Positions 1 to 8,536 of a stretch of 64,000 bases of DNA are shown one piece after another. The notes under the pieces are model-generated. The model saw only the letters and a list, made by a program, of their open reading frames with translations, ran no database searches and was not told the origin of the DNA. The position numbers were made by a program, and so were the translations under genes. Every line of letters begins with the position of its first letter. Positions within the stretch are counted from its first letter, which is position 1. This stretch comes from an uncultured Eubacteriales bacterium (GTDB taxonomy: Bacteria > Bacillota > Clostridia > Oscillospirales > UBA644): positions 5,694 through 69,693 of the forward strand of contig URFZ01000011.1 of assembly GCA_900547165.1 (NCBI GenBank). The letters are read 5' to 3'.

Positions 1-2420
1 TTTTTCAGTTCCGCGGCAAGTCCCGAAATATCCGCGCCCTCGGCTTTATATTCTTTCGCAAGCTTTTCCAAAACGCTCTTGTGTTCGGAAAGATTGAACG
101 GTCGGATATATGCCTTATCCCGCGCATAAGCCATAAACGCGTCGTATATCTGCTTATGCTCTTTTTGCAGCTTTGCAAGCCCCGCCTTTGTCGCAAAGTC
201 GGAAACGACAGGCTCGTATGTGTCCGTTATCTCCGACACCGCTTTCATTATTTCCCAGTTTTCGCCCGTCGCCCGGTATGAACCGGTCTTCTTCACGGCT
301 TGGAAATTATCCAGGAACAGTTTTGCGTATCGGCTTGTATCTGCCCTTGCTTTCTGGGTTTGCGCAAGTATAGCCTGCAAATTCTTTATACGCATAAACC
401 TTGCCCGCTTATTTTTAAGAATCGTGTTCAAATATCCCCGTCGTTCTTTTACTTCTTCTGACGGCATAATTTCTTCTACTTTTAGCGCGGCAAGAAGATT
501 TTTCAGATTCTTTATATCTTCTTTCAAATCCTCAAATTCCGCTTTGTAATCTTTGCCGAAAACGTCTTCCGCTTTCAGCGCCTTCACGGGTTCTTTCTTT
601 TTGGAAAAGCGAATATCTTCATTCTTCCACGCTTCCGCACCTGTTCTGTCCGTCCTGAACCTTTCCGAAAGAGGAATAATATTCCCCTCGTCGTCATAGG
701 TCACAAGGTCGGCGGACTTTATTTGTTCCGGTTCAAAAACAGCATAAACCGTTCCGATAAAAGAACTGTCACGGGCGTCTCCGTCGATTATATTCTTAAA
801 AACAACGCTGTCGTACCCATTTGCCTTTGCCCAGATACAAAATTCTTTTGTGGCAGTTGTTTTCCCGTTATAGGTCTTCGGCTTACAACCGTCCGGAATG
901 GGAACACGATTCCACGCGCTGCCTTTCGCATCTATCGTATACGTCTTTCCGAGCTTCAAATAAGCGTTATATACTTTCGGTTCTGAATAGTAACGCCTGT
1001 TTGTATCCGCAAATTCAGACTTTTGCGCATACATTCCAGCAACTTTATTGTTGTCCGTAAAGAAATATGCGCTTCCGTCTTTATTGTCCGCAAGGCTCCT
1101 GCTCGAATCAAATACGGTAAATACCGTGCCGTCATGCGGTTCTCCGTATCGGTCAACTATTCTCGCGTCATAAGTTCCGTGCATAACGACAGGTGAATTA
1201 TATCCGTTACTGTTTGCGGCAAGCGTGATCATTCTCTGCGCGGAAGCCGCGTCGCCTTTTCCGATATAACCGATATACTTATTGTCGATTTTATCGTTTG
1301 TTCTTTTTACTGTTTCCGCTATCGCTTCATACTTTACCTTTTTCCGTGTCTCGTCCAAAAAGTTGTCCGGAACATATCTTAATATATCTTTGCTATTGAC
1401 ATTTTTCAGAATTTCTGCTATACTAATAACAGATAGGCGAGAGTAATTGGCTACGGCGAGTTGCTTTATGACCCTATCTTTTTTAATTTTAGATTGGTCT
1501 ATAACAACATATAAGGAGTTTTGACCATATGTAGATGTTTTCAGTCCGAACCGCACCGGCACAAAATAATCCCCGTCTATATACCCCCCTAACAGATTCG
1601 TGAAGAGAACTGTATTATCATCAAAGAAATATCTATTGTCATGGGCTTCAATACCTATGGCATTTTTTATTGCCATTTCAAGTTTCGGTAAAAGCTTTGC
1701 TATGGACAAAGGGTTGTTTAAAACTTTTGATGCAGACTCTTTTAAAGTTCCTTTTGAGACGGATATTTCTGTTTCATAGTTATCATTCTTATATATTCGA
1801 TCCCCAAAAACATCGAAACACTCACCTATTTTTATCAATGCCAGCTTGACAAGTTTTTGATTTTTCGAATCCAAATCTTCCTTATAAACAGAAATTTGCT
1901 CATCAGCTTCGCCCTCATATTCTGCGACTTCGATAACAAGATCCTTCAAAATTTCGTATCTTTCACTATCTGTCATTGCGGGGGAAATCTTTTTCCCGAA
2001 AGTATTTTCCGTTTTCTTCGCCTTCACAGCTTCTTTTTTACTGCTTTGTCTCTTTTCCGTCTTCTCTCCCCTTATATCATCCACAAGTTCCGCACGCTGC
2101 ACGTCGTCCGCCGCCGTGTCCATCGCGTTCATAAACATATTTGAAAGATGTCTGTAATTCGTCGCCTTGTCGCGCAGTTCTATTCTCCACGTTTCCGTGC
2201 CGGTCAGGCGTGAAAGCATTTCCCGTATACTGTCGGAAAGATGACGAAGCATATCTGCAACCGACACACGCGTTTCTTTCGACATCTCTTTGATTATGCC
2301 TTTTTCGGAAAGCACGTCAAAAAGCGAATCCGCCACTATCTCCGAATCTATAACTTCTTCCGCATATCCCCGCGCCCGCATTTCCTTGCGGGCTTTTTTC
2401 GCGCCCTCTTCGCCGAGCAT
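1..2420 (-). CDS. partial polyvalent phage/ICE protein with ADP-ribosyltransferase domain
   Basis: An open minus-strand frame runs from about 2495 through the left window edge without a stop, so the C terminus lies outside the window. The first ATG is at 2420, and neither it nor the nearby TTG/GTG codons has a convincing ribosome binding site, so the N terminus seems to be missing. The middle reads like large polyvalent-protein-associated segments (around 1500-1640: TNLLGGYIDGDYFVPVRFGL). Around 730-1190 is an ART-PolyVal-like domain: MHGTYDARI (His), AYFFTDNN (Tyr), GYDSVVFKN, ending VFEPEQIKSADLVTYDDEG and IPLSERF. These ADP-ribosyltransferase domains are known in giant phage and conjugative-element proteins. 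A Lys/Glu-rich, probably coiled-coil tail follows. It may be a prophage or ICE relic, or a gene end whose start was displaced. Confidence 0.7.
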   Translation of the reverse strand, partial: MLGEEGAKKARKEMRARGYAEEVIDSEIVADSLFDVLSEKGIIKEMSKETRVSVADMLRHLSDSIREMLSRLTGTETWRIELRDKATNYRHLSNMFMNAMDTAADDVQRAELVDDIRGEKTEKRQSSKKEAVKAKKTENTFGKKISPAMTDSERYEILKDLVIEVAEYEGEADEQISVYKEDLDSKNQKLVKLALIKIGECFDVFGDRIYKNDNYETEISVSKGTLKESASKVLNNPLSIAKLLPKLEMAIKNAIGIEAHDNRYFFDDNTVLFTNLLGGYIDGDYFVPVRFGLKTSTYGQNSLYVVIDQSKIKKDRVIKQLAVANYSRLSVISIAEILKNVNSKDILRYVPDNFLDETRKKVKYEAIAETVKRTNDKIDNKYIGYIGKGDAASAQRMITLAANSNGYNSPVVMHGTYDARIVDRYGEPHDGTVFTVFDSSRSLADNKDGSAYFFTDNNKVAGMYAQKSEFADTNRRYYSEPKVYNAYLKLGKTYTIDAKGSAWNRVPIPDGCKPKTYNGKTTATKEFCIWAKANGYDSVVFKNIIDGDARDSSFIGTVYAVFEPEQIKSADLVTYDDEGNIIPLSERFRTDRTGAEAWKNEDIRFSKKKEPVKALKAEDVFGKDYKAEFEDLKEDIKNLKNLLAALKVEEIMPSEEVKERRGYLNTILKNKRARFMRIKNLQAILAQTQKARADTSRYAKLFLDNFQAVKKTGSYRATGENWEIMKAVSEITDTYEPVVSDFATKAGLAKLQKEHKQIYDAFMAYARDKAYIRPFNLSEHKSVLEKLAKEYKAEGADISGLAAELK

Positions 2421-2467
2421 ATCAAACACAAGTTTCTTCAATTCCTCGACAATAGTTATATTTATAA

Positions 2468-2499
2468 GTAAAACGGCACCAATATCGGCGCCGTTTTAC
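2468..2499 (-). terminator. hairpin terminator after spoIIE
   Basis: A 10-bp perfect inverted repeat (GTAAAACGGC / GCCGTTTTAC) sits 24 nt past the spoIIE stop. The following sequence is AT-rich but lacks a clean T-run. It also marks the edge of the truncated polyvalent-protein frame. Confidence 0.6.
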
Positions 2500-2522
2500 T
2501 GTATGTCCATTTTTTTTTGAAA

Positions 2523-4403
2523 TCAGTTTTCTTCGTCTTTTTCGGTCGGATTTTTCCGTGCATTCACTCTTGCGACAATTACCGTCAGGTCATCGCCGTC
2601 CGCAAGTCCCGAATTGACCGCGGTATCTATAAGCGCGGCGGCAAAGCCGAGCGGGTCGTTTTTTTCTGAAACGCATTTGCGCAGGATATTCATACAAAAA
2701 TCTTCACTGTCACCGAAAAAGCCGTCCGAAACCATAACGAGGATATCTCCGTCAAAAAGTGTACAGGTCGAAGAAAAAGAATCTGGTGTTTCGTCTGCGC
2801 CGAGAGGCAATGAACGCCGTCCGACACAGTAAACGTTTCCTCCGCGACAGATAAAGGTCGGGCTTGCGTCGGCTTTGAGCATTTCACATTGAGCGGAGTC
2901 CAAATCGACTATCGACATGTCAAAAGAAAGAACGGAATCTTCTTTTCCGTTATACAGCGCGGTGTTTACCATATCCATAATATCGGTTTTGGGAACACCT
3001 CTGCTTATCATTGTCCGAACGGTTGCCGAAATGCGTTTGCTCTGCTCTGCGGCAGGTTTTCCCGTGCCCATACCGTCAACGATACAAAGCGCATATTTAT
3101 TTTTTCCGCAATCAAAACCGCAGTTTGTGTCACCGCATTCGGTCTGCCCGTCCTTGCTGCGACAAACACGGACGACATCGAGAAATATACCGTTTGAAAT
3201 AACTTGTCCGTCTGTGCGGAAATTTCGAAGAAACAGGTCGATATTGGGGCAAACTCTTTCGAGCGCGCTTTCCGTTAAGACTTCCGGAACGTCGCAGTTT
3301 GCGCGCAGCATTCCGAGAGAACGCACCGTGTCGTCATAATTTTTTACCCAACAAAGTATTCTTTTTTTGCATTTTGAGCAGACGCGTTCAACTATCTCGT
3401 CGTCGGTGCCGTTTCGGATGCGTTTTCCGAGCGCCGTTTCGGCGGTATATTTTTTCGGCTTAAAAATGAGTTTTTGCTTTCCGTCGGAGCGTTTTGGCAG
3501 AAGCAAGAGGGCGAATCTGTCTTCGACTTTTTGAGGAATAAGCCAAGAGATAACGCCCGCAGAACCTATTGAGATAAGGGTTCGGATAAGGTCGTGTCCC
3601 CCGCCGCCGTATATGTAAACAAGAACATTTGCAAGCGCAAAGCCGAGAATAACGGCAAAATCGCTGACGGAGCGAAGAATACAGCCCGCAAGAGTGCCCA
3701 CAACGATCACACCCGCAAGCCACAGGTCTTCGGGCTTTCGCAGACAAAAGACAAGAGCAACCGTCATTGCGGCGGTGGAAGCAAGAAAAATTCCGCCGCG
3801 ACGAAGAATACGGCAAAGCAGAGCCACGGTCAAAATTATAACGGCATAATATGCGGCATTTCCGAGACGGAGCATTCCGACGCAGAACACCGAAAATGAA
3901 AGAACCGTGCTGAAAAAACGAAGATTTGCTCCGACCGTCGGTTTGCCCGACACGGTTTCAAAAGCATAACATACATAATACGAAACAACGCTGCCGAGAA
4001 GTCCGCCGAGAACAAAAAAGATGTTTTCTCTGACATCGTGACTGCCTGTGAAAAGCCCGAAAACGCCTGAAACTATCATCGCCCACAGCGAGCACATAAC
4101 GCATTGCACGCCGCTTTTTACGGACAAAACGGGTTTCAGAAGTTTTCTTGCAACAAAAGCGACGCAAACGGCAATAATGCTTCTTGTAACGTCACAACCC
4201 GCAAAAATATGTCCGACAATGCAGCCGATAAGAGTAAAAATATCACCGCTGACGGCGGCGGCGACACCGAACGGAGCAAAAGAACCCGATACGACGGCAT
4301 TCGAAAAGACAAAACCGACTATAAAACGCAAAACGGATCTTGCAAGAAACGACGGCAAGGTCTTGACCGAAAACGGGAGCCTGTCCCTTATTCCTGTTTT
4401 CAT
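2523..4403 (-). CDS. spoIIE: stage II sporulation protein E (PP2C phosphatase)
   Basis: About 626 residues from the ATG at 4403, which has AAGGA 10 nt upstream; a GTG at 4412 is also in frame. The first about 310 residues form a block of hydrophobic helices, as in SpoIIE. A Cys-containing central part (CSKCKKRILCW) leads to a C-terminal PPM/SpoIIE phosphatase domain with metal-binding signatures DGMGTG (about residue 443), VSDGFFGD (about 559) and DGDDLTVIV (about 602). SpoIIE dephosphorylates SpoIIAA to activate sigma-F in the forespore and acts at the polar septum. It is shorter than the roughly 800-residue Bacillus protein, mainly in the central region. A TATAAT-like -10 lies about 30 nt upstream of the start. 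Confidence 0.93.
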   Translation of the reverse strand: MKTGIRDRLPFSVKTLPSFLARSVLRFIVGFVFSNAVVSGSFAPFGVAAAVSGDIFTLIGCIVGHIFAGCDVTRSIIAVCVAFVARKLLKPVLSVKSGVQCVMCSLWAMIVSGVFGLFTGSHDVRENIFFVLGGLLGSVVSYYVCYAFETVSGKPTVGANLRFFSTVLSFSVFCVGMLRLGNAAYYAVIILTVALLCRILRRGGIFLASTAAMTVALVFCLRKPEDLWLAGVIVVGTLAGCILRSVSDFAVILGFALANVLVYIYGGGGHDLIRTLISIGSAGVISWLIPQKVEDRFALLLLPKRSDGKQKLIFKPKKYTAETALGKRIRNGTDDEIVERVCSKCKKRILCWVKNYDDTVRSLGMLRANCDVPEVLTESALERVCPNIDLFLRNFRTDGQVISNGIFLDVVRVCRSKDGQTECGDTNCGFDCGKNKYALCIVDGMGTGKPAAEQSKRISATVRTMISRGVPKTDIMDMVNTALYNGKEDSVLSFDMSIVDLDSAQCEMLKADASPTFICRGGNVYCVGRRSLPLGADETPDSFSSTCTLFDGDILVMVSDGFFGDSEDFCMNILRKCVSEKNDPLGFAAALIDTAVNSGLADGDDLTVIVARVNARKNPTEKDEEN

Positions 4404-4541
4404 ATAAAACACATCCTTCCGAAAAGCATTATACTTTTTTCGGAGCGAAAAGAATGTTGAAGCGTAAGAGACGAAAAATAAAGAAAGCGACGCAATAGGT
4501 TTTTATCTGCCCGTATTCAGCCGAATGCGCAAACAAACGTC

Positions 4542-4579
4542 AAAAAAACGAGCCGCGGGGAGGAGCGTCCCGCGACCCG
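4542..4579 (-). terminator. terminator of the Cys-rich protein gene
   Basis: Reading leftwards, a GC-rich stem (CGGGTCGCGGG paired with CCCCGCGGCTCG) is followed by seven T residues. It lies just downstream of the stop at 4600. Confidence 0.8.
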
Positions 4580-4599
4580 AAAATCAAATATTGTTTACA

Positions 4600-5481
4600 T
4601 TATTGTCTGCAACCGCAGTTGCGGGTCATATTTTTCCGTTCCGCTTCTTCGCGAATTGCGGCAACGCCTGCGGGAGTCGAACATTCACACCCCTCGCCCG
4701 CGTCCGTTATTCTCGACGGGAAAAATTCATCAACGGGGAAATCCATTCTGTAAAACAGACTGCACGGGTCTTCTTCGCTCGGGCCCTGACATTCTTTTTC
4801 GGGGATGCAGAAATCGTAAGACGGAACGAGTATCTGAACTTCTCTCATCAGGCGGACAATAGAGAAAAGTCCGAGAGAAACGTAAACCCTGTTACCCGAA
4901 GTGTTGTCGCAAAGACATTCTTCAAAACACCGACAAATGCAGGCGGGAACGGCGGAAAGATCCGTATCGCCGCAGCCGCAGCGTGTGCAGCTGTCAACAA
5001 GTTTAGCGGCAAGCGCGATGGGTTCGACAAGTTCGACGGTCGCTTTCGGCGCATTTGTTTTTGAGCCGAGGTCGGTGTCGGGTGCGGACGGAACATACGA
5101 GGAAGAGTATGTTTTGACGTTGCCTTCGCTGCCGTAAAGAATAACCTTTTTGTCAAAGGTGGAAAGACCGTATACTCTCTGCGGTCTTCCGACGTTTGCG
5201 AAAACGTCAAGTCCTATGCGGAAGAATATTTTGATATCAACGGTATAAAACCCTCTGTTGAAAGGCAGCGCCTCAACATCGATGTACGTCCAGAGAACTT
5301 CCGCGGTCATCGCTTTTACATTGACAGCGCGGTCGATTATCTGCTGGTTTGCGTCGGAAACATAAACGCGGGCATCGGTTATGCAGTCTCTGTCCTTGCA
5401 ACAGTCATATACCCTGTCAACGTTTATGCAAACACTTTCGCGCAGATCCCGTCTTGCGCAGGCGGCATTTTTTTCAGCCAT
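4600..5481 (-). CDS. conserved Cys-rich protein of spore-forming Clostridia, possible coat protein
   Basis: 293 residues from the ATG at 5481, chosen because GGAGG lies 8 nt upstream; an in-frame ATG at 5511 has no such site. It has no signal peptide or membrane segment. Cysteines are clustered: CCKDRDC near the N terminus, CTRCGCGD and CICRCFEECLC in the middle, and CECS and a terminal CGC motif. The N half (residues about 30-130) looks like a beta-rich domain (VLWTYIDVEALPFNRGFY, KKVILYGSEGNVKTY). I recognise the pattern as a conserved hypothetical of Clostridia but know no proven function. The Cys density and the spoIIE neighbour make a spore-coat or exosporium role reasonable but unproven. 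It is followed by its own terminator. Confidence 0.75.
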   Translation of the reverse strand: MAEKNAACARRDLRESVCINVDRVYDCCKDRDCITDARVYVSDANQQIIDRAVNVKAMTAEVLWTYIDVEALPFNRGFYTVDIKIFFRIGLDVFANVGRPQRVYGLSTFDKKVILYGSEGNVKTYSSSYVPSAPDTDLGSKTNAPKATVELVEPIALAAKLVDSCTRCGCGDTDLSAVPACICRCFEECLCDNTSGNRVYVSLGLFSIVRLMREVQILVPSYDFCIPEKECQGPSEEDPCSLFYRMDFPVDEFFPSRITDAGEGCECSTPAGVAAIREEAERKNMTRNCGCRQ

Positions 5482-5588
5482 AAATTCAACCTCCAAAAAT
5501 TCGTTTGACATAAAAATTTATGTTCAGTATCATTGTATGTCGAAGAGAGAAAAATGTGTTAAATAAATGTAAAATCAGGGTTTTTCTA

Positions 5589-5617
5589 TTGACAAAACGG
5601 ATTTTGTATGGTATCAT
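5589..5617 (+). promoter_or_regulatory. sigma-A promoter of the ylxM-ffh operon
   Basis: TTGACA (5589-5594), 17-nt spacer, TATCAT (5612-5617), about 45 nt upstream of ylxM. Confidence 0.8.
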
Positions 5618-5662
5618 ATCCGCTGTAAAGGTAAAAACATTTACAGAGAAAGCGGAAATACG

Positions 5663-6007
5663 ATGTCGGATATTGATATTTCTTCTGAAAAAGAACGTTT
5701 CCGTATAATGCTTATGCTTGACCGTTACGGTTCGCTGTTGACGGAAAAACAGAGAGATACGCTGGAACTCTATTTTCAGGACGATCTCTCGCTTTCGGAA
5801 ATTTCCGAATTAAAGAACATTTCACGACAGGGCGTTCGAGAAAACCTGTGGCAAGGCATTCGAACACTTGTTGAGTATGAGGAAAAACTCGGAATCGTAG
5901 AGAAAACGGAGCGGCTCAAAGAGCGGCTTGAAAAATTTATTGAAGAAGAAAACCTTTCCGATGCCGCAAAAAGCAGGCTCGGAGAAATAGCAAATCAACC
6001 GTTATAA
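5663..6007 (+). CDS. ylxM: YlxM family HTH protein (UPF0122)
   Basis: 114 residues. The helix-turn-helix resembles sigma-factor region 4: LTEKQRDTLELYFQDDLSLSEISELKNISRQGVRENL (broken across residues about 25-62). The C-terminal half is a charged helix. YlxM is almost always encoded directly before ffh in Bacillota and is thought to bind SRP components or modulate SRP assembly. Here ffh starts 13 nt downstream, so the two are certainly co-transcribed. The upstream Shine-Dalgarno is weak (AAGCGGAAA). Confidence 0.92.
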   Translation: MSDIDISSEKERFRIMLMLDRYGSLLTEKQRDTLELYFQDDLSLSEISELKNISRQGVRENLWQGIRTLVEYEEKLGIVEKTERLKERLEKFIEEENLSDAAKSRLGEIANQPL

Positions 6008-6020
6008 GCGGAGGAATAAA

Positions 6021-7352
6021 ATGGCATTTGACAGCCTTTCCGAAAAACTCGGAAATATATTCAAAAATCTGCGCTCAAAAGGAAAATTGACCGAAGACGA
6101 CGTAAAAAAGGTTATGCGTGAGATAAAACTCGCATTGCTCGCCGCCGACGTCAACTACATGGTCGTCAAGGACTTCATCGCGGCGGTCAGCGAAAAAGCG
6201 ACGGGAACGGAAGTTCTCGAAAGTCTTACCCCCGCGCAGCAGGTCATTAAAATAGTAAATGCGGAACTGACCGAGTTCATGGGCTCGAAAAACGACAAAG
6301 TGAAGTTTGCGTCAAAAGGTCCGACGGTCGTTATGCTCTGCGGTCTTCAAGGCGCGGGCAAAACCACGCATTGCGCAAAACTTGCGCTTTACTTCAAAAA
6401 TCTCGGCAAACGTCCCCTGCTCGTTGCCTGCGACATTTACAGACCCGCGGCGATATTGCAGTTGCAGGTTCTCGGTGAAAAACTCGGGATTCCTGTTTTC
6501 ACCCAGCCTGAGGGTACAAATCCCGTAGATATAGCAAAAAGAGCGGTCGCTCATGCAAAAGATCACGGCAATGATATTGTTTTCCTCGACACGGCTGGTC
6601 GTCTTCACATAGACGAAGTTCTTATGGACGAGTTGAAGAACATCAAAGCCGCAGTCGAACCGAACGAGATATTGCTGACGGTTGACGCAATGACGGGTCA
6701 GGATGCCGTAACGGTGGCAAAAAGTTTTGACGAAGCGCTTGACATAACGGGAGTTATTCTTACCAAGACAGATGGCGACACCCGCGGCGGTGCGGCACTT
6801 TCCGTAAAACACGTCACGGGCAAACCCATAAAATTTATGGGAACGGGAGAAAAAGCGGGAGACCTCGAACCTTTCCACCCCGACCGAATGGCGTCGCGTA
6901 TATTGGGCATGGGAGATATGCTCTCCCTTATCGAAAAAGCCGAACAGGCTTTTGACGAGAAAAAGGCGGAAGAACTCCAAGAAAAGATGCTCAAAAACAA
7001 ATTTGACCTGAACGATTATCTCGAAAATATGCAGCAGGTCAAAAATATGGGTCCCATCGACAAATTGCTCGGAATGATACCGGGCGTCGATCAATCGAAA
7101 CTCAAAGACGTTGACATCGACGAAAAACAGATAGCGCACGTTGAAGCGATAATCTATTCGATGACAATGAAAGAGAGAACACGCCCTGAAATTCTTAACG
7201 CTTCAAGAAAGCGCAGAATAGCGGCGGGAAGCGGACGTTCGGTTGAAGAAATAAACAAACTTCTCAAAGGCTTTGATCAGGCAAAAGAGATGATGAAGCG
7301 TTTCGGCGGAAAAAATCCGATGATGCGCAAAAAGAAAAAGAAGAGAAAATAA
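6021..7352 (+). CDS. ffh: signal recognition particle protein Ffh (SRP54)
   Basis: 443 residues with GGAGG upstream of ATG. Order: N helical bundle (1-100), GTPase G domain with P-loop GLQGAGKTT (108-116), FLDTAGR, TKTDGDTRGGAALS, and a methionine-rich M domain (about 330-443: MLKNKFDLNDYLENMQQ, SMTMKERTRPEIL, MMKRFGG). The tail is very basic (MMRKKKKKRK), suited to 4.5S/scRNA binding. It targets nascent membrane and secreted proteins to FtsY. The length is normal. Confidence 0.98.
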   Translation: MAFDSLSEKLGNIFKNLRSKGKLTEDDVKKVMREIKLALLAADVNYMVVKDFIAAVSEKATGTEVLESLTPAQQVIKIVNAELTEFMGSKNDKVKFASKGPTVVMLCGLQGAGKTTHCAKLALYFKNLGKRPLLVACDIYRPAAILQLQVLGEKLGIPVFTQPEGTNPVDIAKRAVAHAKDHGNDIVFLDTAGRLHIDEVLMDELKNIKAAVEPNEILLTVDAMTGQDAVTVAKSFDEALDITGVILTKTDGDTRGGAALSVKHVTGKPIKFMGTGEKAGDLEPFHPDRMASRILGMGDMLSLIEKAEQAFDEKKAEELQEKMLKNKFDLNDYLENMQQVKNMGPIDKLLGMIPGVDQSKLKDVDIDEKQIAHVEAIIYSMTMKERTRPEILNASRKRRIAAGSGRSVEEINKLLKGFDQAKEMMKRFGGKNPMMRKKKKKRK

Positions 7353-7420
7353 AGATATCTGCCGCAAGACGGATGATATATAAATATGAAGACGAAACAC
7401 TTAGAGAGGAGTGAACAATA

Positions 7421-7660
7421 ATGGTAAAAATCAGACTTCGCAGAATGGGTGCTCACAAGAATCCGTACTACCGTATAGTTGTAGCGGACTCCCGTTATCC
7501 CAGAGACGGAAGATTCATCGAGGAGATCGGAACTTACGATCCCATGACCAAGCCTTCGACAGTTGTCATCGACGCAGACAAGGCTTCCGAGTGGCTTAAA
7601 AAAGGCGCTCAACCGACCGACACCGTAAAGGCCATTCTCAAAAAGAATAACATTCTTTAA
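7421..7660 (+). CDS. rpsP: 30S ribosomal protein S16
   Basis: 79 residues, near the usual length, with AGAGGAG before ATG. The signature N terminus MVKIRLRRMGAHKNPYYRIV and GRFIEEIGTYDP are clear. It is a small-subunit assembly protein. It sits 68 nt after ffh and before khpA, the standard order in Bacillota. Confidence 0.98.
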   Translation: MVKIRLRRMGAHKNPYYRIVVADSRYPRDGRFIEEIGTYDPMTKPSTVVIDADKASEWLKKGAQPTDTVKAILKKNNIL

Positions 7661-7681
7661 TCGGAAAGGATTTTCGGCGGA

Positions 7682-7912
7682 ATGGAAGAACTTATTCTTT
7701 ACATCGTGAAAAATATCGTGTCAAAGCCCGATGAAGTGACCGTTGAAGACGGCGGAACACGCGAGGGCGCGACCGTTTATAACCTGAAAGTTGCGGACGA
7801 GGACAAAGGCTTCGTTATCGGCAGACAGGGACGTGTCGCAAAGGCGCTCAGAGCCATCGTCAAGGCAGCAGCCGCGAAAGAGGGACAGCGCATAAACATC
7901 GATATTATCTGA
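7682..7912 (+). CDS. khpA: KH-domain RNA-binding protein KhpA (YlqC)
   Basis: 76 residues, a single KH domain: VTVEDGGTREGATVYNLKV followed by the RNA-binding GXXG-type loop in GFVIGRQGRVAKALR. KhpA partners KhpB/Jag in RNA binding and has been linked to cell elongation and division. It is 21 nt downstream of rpsP. The Shine-Dalgarno (AAAGGA) is about 11 nt before the ATG. Confidence 0.96.
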   Translation: MEELILYIVKNIVSKPDEVTVEDGGTREGATVYNLKVADEDKGFVIGRQGRVAKALRAIVKAAAAKEGQRINIDII

Positions 7913-7972
7913 CAGGAACAAAAGCAACAAAGCACCGTTTCCGAAACAGATCAAAAAAACACGAAAAGCAGA

Positions 7973-8024
7973 GGGCGCACGGCGGGCTTTTATCTTGAAA
8001 AGATAAACCGCGGTGCGCTTTTTT
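7973..8024 (+). terminator. intra-operon terminator-like hairpin before rimM
   Basis: A long imperfect stem (GGCGCACGGCGG with CCGCGGTGCGC, plus inner TTATC/GATAA) is followed by TTTTTT, and the rimM Shine-Dalgarno begins immediately after. It would reduce read-through from rpsP/khpA into rimM-trmD. Confidence 0.75.
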
Positions 8025-8037
8025 CAAAGGAGACAAT

Positions 8038-8535
8038 ATGGAACTTATTCAGACGGGCAAGATAGTCAACACCCACGGCATACACGGGGAGTTGAAAGTT
8101 ATCGCCTGGGCGAGAAGCCCCGAAGATATGCTCGGAATAGAGACTTTTTATATAGACGAAAAACCGTATGAGGTTGAAAAGACGCGAATCCACAAGGGTT
8201 CCGTGTTGCTCAAACTCTGCGAGATAACAAATATGGACGAGGCAACGGCACTGAAAAACAAAATCCTTTACGCCGACAAAGAGGATTTCGAACTCGAAGA
8301 GACGGAATTTTTTATAGAAGACCTTATCGGGCTTCAAGTTATCGACGCGGACACGAACCAAGATTACGGAAAAATAAAAGACGTGCTGATGACGGGAGCA
8401 AACGACGTTTACGAAGTTGTTGACGGCGAGGGAAAGACAAGACTTGTTCCCGCAATAAAGGATTGCATAGTTAGCACGGACATAAAAACGAAAACGATGA
8501 AAATTCGCCCGCTTCCGGGATTGTTTGATATATAA
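8038..8535 (+). CDS. rimM: ribosome maturation factor RimM
   Basis: 165 residues, with AAGGAGA before ATG. The N-terminal RimM barrel (IQTGKIVNTHGIHGELKVIAW) is followed by the PRC-barrel-like C domain (FFIEDLIGLQVIDADTNQDYGKIKDVLMTGANDVYEV, broken). RimM binds S19 during 30S head assembly. It is one nucleotide from trmD, implying translational coupling. Confidence 0.97.
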   Translation: MELIQTGKIVNTHGIHGELKVIAWARSPEDMLGIETFYIDEKPYEVEKTRIHKGSVLLKLCEITNMDEATALKNKILYADKEDFELEETEFFIEDLIGLQVIDADTNQDYGKIKDVLMTGANDVYEVVDGEGKTRLVPAIKDCIVSTDIKTKTMKIRPLPGLFDI

Positions 8536-8536
8536 T

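Noticed and set aside
6312..7139. 275-codon minus-strand open frame
   Set aside because: It lies wholly antisense to ffh and has a shadow-like composition (Phe/Arg/Tyr-rich) with no ribosome binding site.
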